64,000 nt of DNA from Actinocatenispora sp963815125 (lineage in GTDB: Bacteria > Actinomycetota > Actinomycetes > Mycobacteriales > Micromonosporaceae), in NCBI GenBank assembly GCA_963815125.1, contig CAWFFM010000003.1:806001-870000 (forward strand). Direction: 5' to 3'. The notes under the pieces were generated by a model, which was not told the DNA's origin, searched no databases, and saw only the letters and a list, made by a program, of their open reading frames with translations. Both the position numbers and the translations under genes were made by a program. This document shows positions 26,086-34,896 of the stretch, piece by piece. Position 1 is the first letter of the stretch. Each line of letters opens with the position of its first letter.

Positions 26086-26733
26086 TCAGTACATTCGGCC
26101 GCGGGACTTCATCACCCCGAATCCGACGGCCAGCAGGATCAGGTACAGCGCCGACAGGGCCGCGCCGATGATGCCGAGGATCAGGCCGGTCTGTGCCATC
26201 GACCGGTTGTCGGCCTGACCGGCCGCCGCCTTCTTCTTGCCCTGGACGCCCAGGATGATGCCGGCGATGCCGAACAGCAGACCGCCGCCGTACAGCCAGC
26301 AGATCACCACCGACACGATGCCGGCGATCAGCGCGAGGATGCCGAAGACGTTTCCGTTGGTGTCGCCCGGTGCCCCGGGCGTACCGGGCGGCGGAACCGG
26401 AGGCGGCGCACCGTAACTGCCGGCACCCGGGGCCCCGTAGCTGGCCTGGTCCCCGGCTGCGCCGGGCCGGTCGGCGGCACCGGACCAGCCCGGCCACTCC
26501 TGGCCACCCGTACCGCCAGGCCCGCTCTGGCCGCCCGTACCGCCGGGCTCGCCCTGGCCGCCCGGTGCGCCGGGTGCACCGGGATCGCTGGGCCAGCCGG
26601 GAGTTTCTGGACCGCCGGGTCCACCCGGGCCGGACGCTCCGGCGGGACCACCCGCGCCGCCCTGACCCGGGGAACCCTCCGCTCCGTGAGGCCGGTTCGG
26701 GTCGCCAGGCGATGGTGCCGTGGGATCTGTCAC
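26086..26733 (-). CDS. DUF4190-like small membrane protein, copy 2 with a collagen-like N-terminus
   Basis: 215 residues. A Gly/Pro-rich N-terminal half of about 120 residues contains GGxGGxxGPGG-type runs resembling a collagen-like or low-complexity linker. The same two-helix core as copy 1 follows (GVQGKKKAAAGQADNRSMAQ). It lies 226 bp upstream of copy 1 on the same strand, so both may be one transcript. The expanded linker is the main difference between the paralogues. Confidence 0.8.
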   Translation of the reverse strand: MTDPTAPSPGDPNRPHGAEGSPGQGGAGGPAGASGPGGPGGPETPGWPSDPGAPGAPGGQGEPGGTGGQSGPGGTGGQEWPGWSGAADRPGAAGDQASYGAPGAGSYGAPPPVPPPGTPGAPGDTNGNVFGILALIAGIVSVVICWLYGGGLLFGIAGIILGVQGKKKAAAGQADNRSMAQTGLILGIIGAALSALYLILLAVGFGVMKSRGRMY

Positions 26734-26965
26734 GTCTCCTCCTCACTGTGAGATCCGGACCGGAGCCCGGCTCAAGAGTCGAACAGGCTCAGTCTTCCCT
26801 GGTAGGAGCGTTCTGGTCGGTGCTTGCGGAATTGGGCGCCACCGGTGCCGGTCACGGCGGGTAGAAAGCGGCGCGCTATCGTGAGGCCATCTCCCCGACA
26901 ACTGTCCGTACACCATTGGTGGCATACCTGCGGCGCCGGTCGAGGCCCGCCGCGAGGAGTGTGCG

Positions 26966-27571
26966 ATGACTGCTCGTCTCGTAGTTCTGGTCTCCGGCGC
27001 GGGTTCCAATCTCCAGGCGCTACTGGACGCCTGCGCGGAGCCCGGATATGGCGCCCGGGTGGTGGCGGTCGGCGCCGACCGCCCGGATGTGGCAGGGCTG
27101 GAACGAGGGCGGCGGGCCGGTGCCGAAACGTTCGTCACCCGGGTCCGTGACCATCCGGACCGGGCGACCTGGGACGCCGCGCTCACCGCGGAGGTCGCGA
27201 AGTACGAGCCGGATCTGGTGATCTCCGCCGGCTTCCTGAAACTCGTCGGCGCCACGTTCCTGGCCAGGTTCGGCGGCCGGTACGTCAACACGCACAATGC
27301 GTTGCTTCCCGCATTCCCCGGCATCCACGGTCCCCGCGACGCGCTGGAGTACGGCGTGAAACTGGCCGGCGCGACCCTGTTCCTGGTGGATTCCGGTGTG
27401 GACACCGGGCAGATCATCGCGCAGGCCGCCGTACCGGTCTGTGACGACGACACCGAGGAGAGCCTCACCGAACGGATCAAGCAGGTCGAACGGCCACAGC
27501 TTGTCGAGTACGTCGGCCGGATGGTCCGCGAGGGCTGGACGGTCACCGGAAGAAAGGTCACGGTGCCGTAG
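26966..27571 (+). CDS. purN: phosphoribosylglycinamide formyltransferase
   Basis: Transfers a formyl group from 10-formyl-THF to GAR, the third step of purine synthesis. At 201 residues it has standard length. It shows VLVSGAGSNLQALLDA at the phosphate-binding end, the catalytic HNALLPAFPGIHG segment with Asn/His, and the catalytic Asp in DSGVDTGQII. The ATG follows GCGAGGAG. The stop TAG overlaps the purH GTG start by one base. Confidence 0.97.
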   Translation: MTARLVVLVSGAGSNLQALLDACAEPGYGARVVAVGADRPDVAGLERGRRAGAETFVTRVRDHPDRATWDAALTAEVAKYEPDLVISAGFLKLVGATFLARFGGRYVNTHNALLPAFPGIHGPRDALEYGVKLAGATLFLVDSGVDTGQIIAQAAVPVCDDDTEESLTERIKQVERPQLVEYVGRMVREGWTVTGRKVTVP

Positions 27572-29202
27572 TGAGCGAGGGGAATCCGCAGACCGGGGGT
27601 GGCTCCGCCGAGGACCGGCGTCCGGTCCGCCGCGCGCTGGTCAGCGTCTACGACAAGACCGGACTGGTGGAGCTGGCCCGTGGGCTGGCCGATGCGGGCG
27701 TCGAGATCGTCTCGACCGGCAGTACGGCCGCCCGGATCGCCGAGGCGGGGGTCCCGGTGACCCGGGTCGAGGAACTGACCGGGTTCCCGGAATGCCTGGA
27801 CGGTCGGGTCAAGACGCTGCACCCGAAGGTGCATGCCGGGCTGCTCGCCGACGTACGGTCCGCCGACCACGTCGCGCAGCTCGCCGAACTGGCGGTACAG
27901 CCGTTCGAGGTACTGGTCAGCAACCTCTACCCGTTCAGTGAGACGGTCGCCTCCGGTGCCGGACCGGACGAGATCATCGAACAGATCGACATCGGTGGAC
28001 CGTCGATGGTGCGTGGTGCCGCCAAGAACCACGCGAACGTGGCGGTGGTGACCGACCCGGCGCGCTACCCGGAGCTGCTCGGCGCGGTGGTCGACGGTGG
28101 GTTCAGCCTGACGCAACGGCGGCGGCTGGCCGCTGAGGCGTTCGCGCACACCGCCCGCTACGACGTGGCGGTCGCGTCCTGGTTCGCTGCACAGGCGGAC
28201 CCGGGTGACGGGGGCACTGGCGACGCGGACAGCGACGGCGGGTTCCCGGAGTTCCTCGGCGCCACCTGGCACCGTCGGTCGGTGCTGCGCTACGGGGAGA
28301 ACCCGCACCAGAGCGCCGCTCTCTACCTCGACGACAGTGCCGGGGCGGGTGGTGCCGGTGGCCTGGCCGCCGCGGAACAGTTGCACGGCAAGGAGATGTC
28401 GTACAACAACTACACCGATACCGATGCCGCCTGGCGCGCCGCGCACGACTTCGACGAGCCGTGCGTGGCGATCATCAAGCACGCCAACCCGTGTGGCATC
28501 GCGGTCGGTACGGATGTGGCCGAGGCGCACCGGAAGGCGCACGAGTGCGACCCGGTGTCGGCGTTCGGTGGGGTGATCGCGGTCAACCGGCCGGTGTCGG
28601 TGGCGCTGGCCGAACAGATCGCGCCGATCTTCACCGAGGTCGTCGTTGCTCCGTCCTATGAGGATGGTGCAGTTCCGGTACTGGCGGCGAAGAAGAACAT
28701 CAGGCTGTTGCGTCTCGCCTCGGCGCCTACGGCACCCCGTGAGGTCAAGCCGGTCTCCGGTGGCGTACTGCTCCAGCAGGCCGACCGGATCGACGCGCCG
28801 GGTGACCACCCGGCCGGATGGACACTGGCCGCCGGCAAGGCCGCCGACGAGCGGACGTTGCGCGATCTGGCCTTCGCCTGGCGCGCCGTACGGGCTGTCA
28901 AGTCCAACGCGATCCTGCTCGCCGCGGACGCCGCGACCGTCGGAGTGGGTATGGGGCAGGTGAACCGGGTCGACTCGGCGCGACTGGCCGTGTCCCGGGC
29001 CGGTACGGAACGGGCGGCCGGCGCGGTCGCCGCCTCCGACGCGTTCTTCCCGTTCGCGGACGGTCTGCAGGTCCTGATCGACGCCGGGGTAAGGGCCGTG
29101 GTCCAGCCTGGCGGGTCCAAACGCGACGGTGAGGTCATCGCCGCCGCGGAGGCCGCCGGCATCACCCTCTACCTGACCGGCACCCGGCACTTCTTCCACT
29201 GA
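27571..29202 (+). CDS. purH: bifunctional AICAR transformylase/IMP cyclohydrolase
   Basis: Last two steps of IMP synthesis in one chain of 543 residues. The N-terminal MGS-like cyclohydrolase domain opens with RRALVSVYDKTGLVELARGL and contains STGSTA. The AICAR transformylase domain contains RYGENPHQSAALY, the KHANPCGIA active-site motif and SDAFFPFADGLQ. GTG 27571 overlaps the purN stop, so the genes are coupled. The folate cofactor links them to folD downstream. Confidence 0.97.
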   Translation: MSEGNPQTGGGSAEDRRPVRRALVSVYDKTGLVELARGLADAGVEIVSTGSTAARIAEAGVPVTRVEELTGFPECLDGRVKTLHPKVHAGLLADVRSADHVAQLAELAVQPFEVLVSNLYPFSETVASGAGPDEIIEQIDIGGPSMVRGAAKNHANVAVVTDPARYPELLGAVVDGGFSLTQRRRLAAEAFAHTARYDVAVASWFAAQADPGDGGTGDADSDGGFPEFLGATWHRRSVLRYGENPHQSAALYLDDSAGAGGAGGLAAAEQLHGKEMSYNNYTDTDAAWRAAHDFDEPCVAIIKHANPCGIAVGTDVAEAHRKAHECDPVSAFGGVIAVNRPVSVALAEQIAPIFTEVVVAPSYEDGAVPVLAAKKNIRLLRLASAPTAPREVKPVSGGVLLQQADRIDAPGDHPAGWTLAAGKAADERTLRDLAFAWRAVRAVKSNAILLAADAATVGVGMGQVNRVDSARLAVSRAGTERAAGAVAASDAFFPFADGLQVLIDAGVRAVVQPGGSKRDGEVIAAAEAAGITLYLTGTRHFFH

Positions 29203-29207
29203 CGGTT

Positions 29208-29241
29208 CCGGTGCCCGACGCCAGCTGGCGTCGGGCACCGG
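29208..29241. terminator. bidirectional terminator after purH
   Basis: A perfect 15-bp stem (29208-29222 and 29227-29241) with loop agct lies between the convergent purH and HTH-regulator genes, 5 bp from each stop codon. Confidence 0.85.
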
Positions 29242-29245
29242 CCGG

Positions 29246-30166
29246 TCACTGCCATTCCCACCGGATACCGACGATGCCGTGCCGGGCCTGGGCCAGTACG
29301 AGATGGACCGTGTGGTGGCCGTCCACGGTCAGTTCGGTGCTGTCCTGTTCCGGCGCGGTCATCCCCCGGGCGGTGAAGCGGCGGCAGCGTACCGGCAGGG
29401 CGTCGGGATGGAACTTGATCTGCAGCACGTACTGTTCGGCCGGGAAGCGCAGTGCGCGGACGAATTCGCGGCACTCGGCCCGGCCGTCGGTGACGAACTC
29501 GTACGACAGGACCCGGGTCTGTTCCTCCTGCAACGACAGGTCGAACAGCAGTTCGGCGGCGATCAGGCCGGCGGCGGGATCCCGGCTGACCCGGCCGAGC
29601 CGGCAGTTCTCGGTCGCTCGTACCTGTACGGCGTCGACGTCACCGCCGGGGTCCAGCCACATGATCGCGGTGTCCCGGTCGGCGTTGGGTTGGTGGGCCC
29701 GTACCACCCGGATGACGGAGGTCCGGCGGACCGCACGGTCGGCGCCGAGTTCGACGGTGGCCAGTTCGCAGGCGACGTGTACCCGACCGGCGGCGGCCAT
29801 GTCCAGCCGGTCCAGCAGCGGAGCCATCTCGGCGGGATGCGGCATGATCGCCGTGTAGCGCAGTACGTCGGGTGGGTAGCGCACCGCACCGCCGCGCGGC
29901 CGGGGCGGCCCGAGCAGCAGGGTCAGGCTCTGCGCGGGCAGTTGCAGGATCTCCTCCAGCGCGGCGACGACGGTACGTGACTCCTGTCGTTCCGGCTGGC
30001 GTAGCCCGCGTTGCCAGTAGCTGAGCGTGGTGACGCCGACGTGCAGGTCGCGGGCGGCGAGCTTGGCGCGGAGCCGTTCGAGGGACAGGCCACGTGCGTT
30101 GATCGCGCTACGGAGTGCGGTGTGGAACGGTACGGCGGCTCGTTCGGGCGTCGCGGGACCTGACAT
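29246..30166 (-). CDS. XRE-like helix-turn-helix regulator
   Basis: 306 residues. The N-terminal 75 residues form an HTH domain (ALRSAINARGLSLERLRAKL, TLSYWQRGLRQPER) of the type that picks promoters by pairing with a companion. The remaining 230 residues are a beta-rich domain with no recognisable enzyme motif and are likely an effector or partner-binding domain. ATG 30166 is chosen because CCGGAGG lies 6 nt upstream, giving a normal HTH start. It is divergent from the C39-like protease gene at 30418, so autoregulation and control of that gene are plausible. Confidence 0.72.
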   Translation of the reverse strand: MSGPATPERAAVPFHTALRSAINARGLSLERLRAKLAARDLHVGVTTLSYWQRGLRQPERQESRTVVAALEEILQLPAQSLTLLLGPPRPRGGAVRYPPDVLRYTAIMPHPAEMAPLLDRLDMAAAGRVHVACELATVELGADRAVRRTSVIRVVRAHQPNADRDTAIMWLDPGGDVDAVQVRATENCRLGRVSRDPAAGLIAAELLFDLSLQEEQTRVLSYEFVTDGRAECREFVRALRFPAEQYVLQIKFHPDALPVRCRRFTARGMTAPEQDSTELTVDGHHTVHLVLAQARHGIVGIRWEWQ

Positions 30167-30235
30167 TCCCGACCTCCGGTGCCTCCCCATGGCCGGCGGA
30201 GCTGGCGCTGTGACCGGCATTACGTGAATATCCCT

Positions 30236-30264
30236 ATTATGAACTTTTTTCACCCGATTGGTAA
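30236..30264 (-). promoter_or_regulatory. probable promoter of the HTH regulator
   Basis: On the minus strand TTACCA (30264-30259) and CATAAT (30241-30236) are 17 bp apart, putting the start site about 60 nt ahead of the ATG at 30166. It lies in an AT-rich patch of the divergent 251-bp gap. Confidence 0.45.
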
Positions 30265-30417
30265 TGGTCTGTACGTCCGAAGACGGCCGTTCACACCGAT
30301 CTCTGCCGTTCACACATCGCGGCCCCCCGCAACCGGACCGGTTCCGCCGACGGTCCCGGGGACCTAGCGTTCGCAGCGGGCGCCCACCCCTCGCCACCCC
30401 CTGCGAAGGAGCTCACA

Positions 30418-31091
30418 TGAACCTCTCCATCGGCGGTCGGGGCCGCCGCGTCCGTCTGCTCGCGGCCGGCCTGCTGGCCGCCGTGGCAGTCGCGGCGCCG
30501 GCCACCGCCGCCAATGCGGCTCCAGCAAGCACCGCCGCCAATGCGGCTCCACCGACGGCCGCCGCCCCCGCGCCCGTCACCTACACCACCTCGGCCCCGG
30601 GATCCCCCACTCTCACGGCCACCCAGCTCGGCATCAGCATGCAGACCCAGCAGTACGACGAATGGTGCTGGGTCGCCTCCGGCAACACCATCGCCTCGTA
30701 CTTCGGTCGCGGCACCGACCAGAACTCGTTCTGCGACCTGGCCCGGGGCTACTCGACCAGCACCCAGTGCCCCAACCAGCCCGGCTACCTGTCCTGGGAC
30801 CAGAACGCGTTCTACCAGCTCGGCGTCTCGCCGGGCGGTGAGTCCGGTGCGCTGTCGTTCGGCACCATCGAGAACGAGATCAACAGCAACCGGCCGATCC
30901 TGACCGGCATCGCCTGGACCGCAGGTGGTGGCCATGCCGAGGTCATCTACGGCTACGACGCGGGCAGCCAGGCCATCTACTTCGGCGACCCGTGGCCCAC
31001 GGACAACCGCTACAACCTGATGAGCTACTCGAGCTATGTCAGCAACTCCCAGTTCATCTGGGACGACGCTCTCTCCGGGATCGGTGGGTGA
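30418..31091 (+). CDS. secreted C39-like (papain-fold) cysteine protease
   Basis: A 224-residue secreted protein with a twin-Arg-flavoured signal peptide (cleaved near ANA-A, residue 36) and an Ala/Pro-rich linker containing a repeated STAANAAP unit. Then comes a papain-like domain with Cys in DEWCWVASGN, His in GGGHAEVIYGY and the Asn/Asp region FGDPWP. This is the pattern of the peptidase C39-like/AvrRpt2-like (C70) families. ATG 30418 is supported by GAAGGAG upstream. It is followed after 7 bp by the gene for a membrane-anchored secreted protein, so the two are likely one transcript. Confidence 0.85.
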
Positions 31092-31098
31092 GACAGCC

Positions 31099-31947
31099 AT
31101 GAACGCAACTCTGCGTACGCGCACCCGTCGCGTCGTCGTGGGTCTGGTGGTGACCGGCGCGGCCGTACTGGCGGTCGGTGCCCCCGCTGTCGCGGCACCG
31201 TCGACGGTCTCCGGTACCCCGTCGGCGACCGACCTCAGCGCCGGACACCGGGCGGCCGACACCCCGGCCGTACACAAGCTGCTGGCCGGCTTCTTCGCCG
31301 ACCGGGGCCGTCCGGCGGTGAGCAAGAACGCCGCGCACCGGGCCGCCGTCGCGGCGACGATGGACCCCACCCTGGCCACCACGGTGCCGGTCTACTACCT
31401 GAACCCGGACTTCGTCGCGGCGCGTACCGACAGCGCGCCGGTGGCGAAGATGGCGTACCTGGCCACCGACGCGGTGTCCTCGGACGGCCAGCACGCCGCG
31501 GTCTGGACCATGCGGGATGCCAAGCACGGCAACGCGTGGACCGAGGTCAACATCGCCTCGGGCAGCGACGAGGTCGGCTACGCCAAGCAGGCCGGCACCG
31601 GGACCGCCTTCCGGGAGCCGCAGATCAACGCCTGGTACGCCGTCCGCGACGGCCGGGTACTGCCGCTCAACGAGAGCGCGCGCCGTTCGGTCGGCGCGCA
31701 GGGCGTGACCCTCACCGCCTACCGCACGCTGGTGCACCAGCGCTACGCGGACAAGATGGCGGGCTCCACGTACGCCCGTAAGCACACCCTCGGTGGCAAC
31801 TGGCTGCCCAGGACCGCCACCCCGGCGGCCGCGCAGCACAGCGTCCCGCCGGTCGGTGTCCTGCTGGCCGGCATCGCGCTGGCCGGTCTGGCCGGAGCGC
31901 TGCTGCTGCGCCGGGTCGCGCCCCGGTTGGTCAGCCGGCTGCGCTGA
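31099..31947 (+). CDS. secreted, C-terminally membrane-anchored protein paired with the C39-like protease
   Basis: 282 residues with a signal peptide (basic RTRTRR then a hydrophobic stretch, cleavage near AVA-A, residue 33) and a soluble domain without a known family. A C-terminal membrane helix (VGVLLAGIALAGLAGALLLRR) is followed by a basic tail. No LPXTG motif is seen, so anchoring is by the helix. The tight spacing after the protease gene suggests a role as its anchor, substrate or inhibitor; this is inference. Confidence 0.7.
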   Translation: MNATLRTRTRRVVVGLVVTGAAVLAVGAPAVAAPSTVSGTPSATDLSAGHRAADTPAVHKLLAGFFADRGRPAVSKNAAHRAAVAATMDPTLATTVPVYYLNPDFVAARTDSAPVAKMAYLATDAVSSDGQHAAVWTMRDAKHGNAWTEVNIASGSDEVGYAKQAGTGTAFREPQINAWYAVRDGRVLPLNESARRSVGAQGVTLTAYRTLVHQRYADKMAGSTYARKHTLGGNWLPRTATPAAAQHSVPPVGVLLAGIALAGLAGALLLRRVAPRLVSRLR

Positions 31948-31964
31948 GCTGACGGCCCAGGCCA

Positions 31965-32002
31965 CGGTGCCGGGGCCACCCACTCGGGTGGCCCCGGCAC
32001 CG
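31965..32002 (+). terminator. terminator after the protease/anchor pair
   Basis: A perfect 17-bp stem (31965-31981 and 31986-32002) with loop actc begins 17 bp after the stop codon. Confidence 0.85.
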
Positions 32003-32105
32003 CCGTGTGCCGGAGCCGGACCGTGACTCCTGCCCGGATACCGGGACGGCGCCCGGAGCCGGCGACCCGGCACGTACGCTCGCCGCAGGTGCCGGGGGGT
32101 GGCGG

Positions 32106-33689
32106 GTGACGACTGGACTGCTGACCGTTTTCCTGATCGCGGTGGTGGTCACCGCGGTCAACGCGGTCGCCCGTCGGATCGGGCTGCTCGCCCCGATCCT
32201 GCTGGTACTGGTCGGCATCGCCCTCTCGGTGATCCCCGGACTGGCCGGTGTCGCGCTCGACCCGGAACTCGTACTGGTCGGCATCCTGCCGCCGCTGCTC
32301 TACATCGCGGCGATCGAGACCTCGGTACCGGCATTCCGGCTGCACCTGCGGCCGATCCTGCTGCTGGCGGTGGGGCTGACCCTGTTCAGTACGTTCGCGG
32401 TCGGGCTGGTGCTGCACGCGGTGCTGCCGGTACTGCCGCTGGCCGCGACCTTCGCGCTGGGTGCGGTGGTCGCCCCGCCCGATGCGGTGGCCGCCACGGC
32501 GGTCGCCCGCCGGATCGGCCTGCCCCGCTCGATGGTGACGATCCTGGAGGGCGAGAGCCTGGTCAACGACGCCACCGCGCTGGTCACGCTGCGGCTGGCG
32601 ATCGGTGCGGTGACGGGTGCGGCGGTCACCGCGCGGGGCATCGCGGTACACGCGACGCTGGCGGTCGGTGGTGGTCTGGCGGTCGGTCTGCTGGTGGCCG
32701 TGGTGGTCGCGTTCCTGCACCGGCGTACCACCGATCCGTTGCTGGACAACGCCCTGTCGCTGCTCACCCCGTTCCTGGCGTTCTTCCCGGCGGAACTGAT
32801 CGAGGGATCGGGCGTGGTGGCGGTGGTGACGGCCGGGCTGTACCTGGGGCACCGGTGGCCGCTGCTGATGTCCGCGGCGTCCCGGCTGCAGATGGAGGCC
32901 TTCTGGCGGATGGTCCGCTTCCTGCTGGAAGGCTCGGTTTTCCTGCTGGTCGGGCTGCAACTACGCAGTGTCGTACTGGCGCTGCACTCCTCGCCGCTGG
33001 TGATCCTGGCGGCCACCGCGACGGTGGTCGGCACGGTGGTGGTGACCCGGTTCGTCTGGATGTACCCGGCCACCTACCTGGCCCGGTTGATCCCCCGGGT
33101 ACGGGACCGGGAACCCCGGATACCGCTGGCCAAACCGACCGTGGTCGCCTGGGCCGGGATGCGCGGGGTGGTGACCCTGGCCGCGGCGTTCTCGCTGCCC
33201 CGGATGGCGCACGGTACGGCGTTCCCGGGCCGGGACCTGTTCGTCTGGCTGGCCTTCTCGGTGATCATCGTGACCCTGGTCGGGCAGGGCCTGACCCTGC
33301 CGATGCTGGTACGCGCCCTGCGGGTGCGGCCCGACGACCCGAGCAAGGACGCGCTCGCCGAGGCGTCGGTACAGCACCGGGCGACCCGTGCCGCGCTGGA
33401 ACGGCTGACCGAACTCGCCGAGGACGTGGAGGTGCCGGAGCACGTACTGACCCGCCTCCGGTCGTTGTCGGAGAATCGGACCAACCAGGCATGGGAACGG
33501 CTCGGTGACCCGGAGCGGGCTCCGTCGGCGGTGTACCGACGGCTGCGCCGGGAGATGCTCGAGGCCGAACGGACCGTCTTCCGCGAGGCGCGGGACCAGG
33601 GACGGATCCCCGAGGAGGTACTTCGGCGTGCGCAACGCGACATGGATCTGGAGGAGTCGCTCCTGCGCCGGGACGAGGTAGTTGAATGA
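32106..33689 (+). CDS. Na+/H+ antiporter, CPA1 (NhaP-like) family
   Basis: A 527-residue transporter with about 12 membrane helices. It carries the NhaA/NhaP-fold ion-site motif as GAVVAPPDAVAATAVARR, followed by LEGESLVNDATALV, both diagnostic of CPA1 exchangers. A cytoplasmic C-terminal tail of about 125 charged residues follows (EERVPEH, MLEAERTVFREARDQG), likely regulatory. GTG 32106 is preferred to the longer frame because it removes a Pro-rich, non-membrane extension. The gene ends 4 bp before a zinc-finger gene. Confidence 0.9.
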   Translation: MTTGLLTVFLIAVVVTAVNAVARRIGLLAPILLVLVGIALSVIPGLAGVALDPELVLVGILPPLLYIAAIETSVPAFRLHLRPILLLAVGLTLFSTFAVGLVLHAVLPVLPLAATFALGAVVAPPDAVAATAVARRIGLPRSMVTILEGESLVNDATALVTLRLAIGAVTGAAVTARGIAVHATLAVGGGLAVGLLVAVVVAFLHRRTTDPLLDNALSLLTPFLAFFPAELIEGSGVVAVVTAGLYLGHRWPLLMSAASRLQMEAFWRMVRFLLEGSVFLLVGLQLRSVVLALHSSPLVILAATATVVGTVVVTRFVWMYPATYLARLIPRVRDREPRIPLAKPTVVAWAGMRGVVTLAAAFSLPRMAHGTAFPGRDLFVWLAFSVIIVTLVGQGLTLPMLVRALRVRPDDPSKDALAEASVQHRATRAALERLTELAEDVEVPEHVLTRLRSLSENRTNQAWERLGDPERAPSAVYRRLRREMLEAERTVFREARDQGRIPEEVLRRAQRDMDLEESLLRRDEVVE

Positions 33690-33693
33690 GGCG

Positions 33694-33963
33694 ATGAGTA
33701 GCTGTGAGCATCTTGTCGACACCGCCGAGCGCCCGGACCCACCGGTGCAGACCGCCGCGGGCTGCACCGGCTGCCTTGCCGAGGGCCGCCGCGACTGGGT
33801 GCATCTGCGCCTCTGTCTGAACTGCGGGTACGTCGGCTGCTGTGACTCCTCGCCGGCCGCGCACGCCACCCGGCACTACCGCGGTACGCAGCATCCGGTG
33901 GTGCGCTCGCGGGAGCCGGGCGAGGACTGGCGCTGGTGCTACCCGGACGAATTGGTCGGCTGA
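33694..33963 (+). CDS. UBP-type zinc finger protein
   Basis: 89 residues that form a single zf-UBP domain: SCEHL at the N-terminus, CTGC, LCLNCGYVGCC with conserved Cys pairs, and HATRHYRGTQHPVV with the His ligands. In actinobacteria such proteins are often encoded next to Na+/H+ antiporters, as here, and may act as a cytoplasmic partner; no ubiquitin is involved. ATG 33694 is 4 bp after the antiporter stop. Confidence 0.88.
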   Translation: MSSCEHLVDTAERPDPPVQTAAGCTGCLAEGRRDWVHLRLCLNCGYVGCCDSSPAAHATRHYRGTQHPVVRSREPGEDWRWCYPDELVG

Positions 33964-34007
33964 CCCACCAGGTACGGGAGGCTCGCGGGCGTGAAAGACT
34001 CGATGGT

Positions 34008-34880
34008 GTGACTGCGACGATCCTGGACGGTAAGGCCACCGCGGCGGCGATCAAGGACGACCTGGCGGCCCGGGTGAAGGTGCTCGCCCAGCTGGGCACC
34101 GTACCGGGGCTGGGCACCGTACTGGTCGGGGATGATCCCGGTTCGCACGCGTACGTGTCGGGTAAGCACCGGGACTGCGCCGAGGTCGGGATCACCTCGC
34201 TGCGCCATGATCTGCCCGCCACCGCCACCCAGGCGGACGTGGCCGCGGTGGTCGACGAACTCAACGCCGACCCGGCCTGCACCGGCTACATCGTGCAACT
34301 GCCGCTGCCGCGCCAGATCGACACGCAGGCGATCCTGGAACGGATGGACCCGGCCAAGGACGCGGACGGGCTGCACCCGATCAACCTGGGCCGGCTGGTG
34401 CTGGGCGAGGACGCGGCGCTGCCGTGCACCCCGCGCGGCATCGTGGAACTGCTGCGCCGCTACGACGTACCGCTGCGCGGCGCCGAGGTGACCGTGGTCG
34501 GTCGGGGCACCACGGTGGGTCGGCCGCTGGGTCTGCTGCTGACCCGGCGCAGCGAGAACGCCACGGTGACCCTGTGCCACACCGGGACCCGGGATCTGGC
34601 CGCGCACACCAGGACCGCCGACATCGTGGTGGCTGCGGCCGGCACCCCGCACCTGCTGACCGCGGACATGGTGCGGCCGGGTGCGACCGTGGTGGACGTG
34701 GGCATCACCCGGGTGGGCACCACGGCGAGCGGCCGGGCGAAGCTGGCCGGCGACGCGCATCCGGACGTACGGGAGGTGGCCGGGTTCCTGGCGCCGGTAC
34801 CGGGCGGGATCGGGCCGATGACCCGGGCGATGCTGCTGACCAACGTGGTGGAGGCGGCCGAGCGGGCCGCACGCCGATAG
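34008..34880 (+). CDS. folD: methylenetetrahydrofolate dehydrogenase/cyclohydrolase
   Basis: Interconverts 5,10-methylene-THF, methenyl-THF and 10-formyl-THF, supplying formyl groups to PurN and PurH. At 290 residues it has normal length. It shows YVSGKHRDC (catalytic Lys region), YIVQLPLP, DGLHPINLGRL, VVGRGTTVGRPLG (nucleotide-binding) and PVPGGIGPMT near the C-terminus. GTG 34008 gives the usual N-terminus TATILDGKATAAAIK. It is followed 16 bp later by mdh. Confidence 0.97.
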   Translation: MTATILDGKATAAAIKDDLAARVKVLAQLGTVPGLGTVLVGDDPGSHAYVSGKHRDCAEVGITSLRHDLPATATQADVAAVVDELNADPACTGYIVQLPLPRQIDTQAILERMDPAKDADGLHPINLGRLVLGEDAALPCTPRGIVELLRRYDVPLRGAEVTVVGRGTTVGRPLGLLLTRRSENATVTLCHTGTRDLAAHTRTADIVVAAAGTPHLLTADMVRPGATVVDVGITRVGTTASGRAKLAGDAHPDVREVAGFLAPVPGGIGPMTRAMLLTNVVEAAERAARR

Positions 34881-34896
34881 CGACGGGAGTGCCCCG

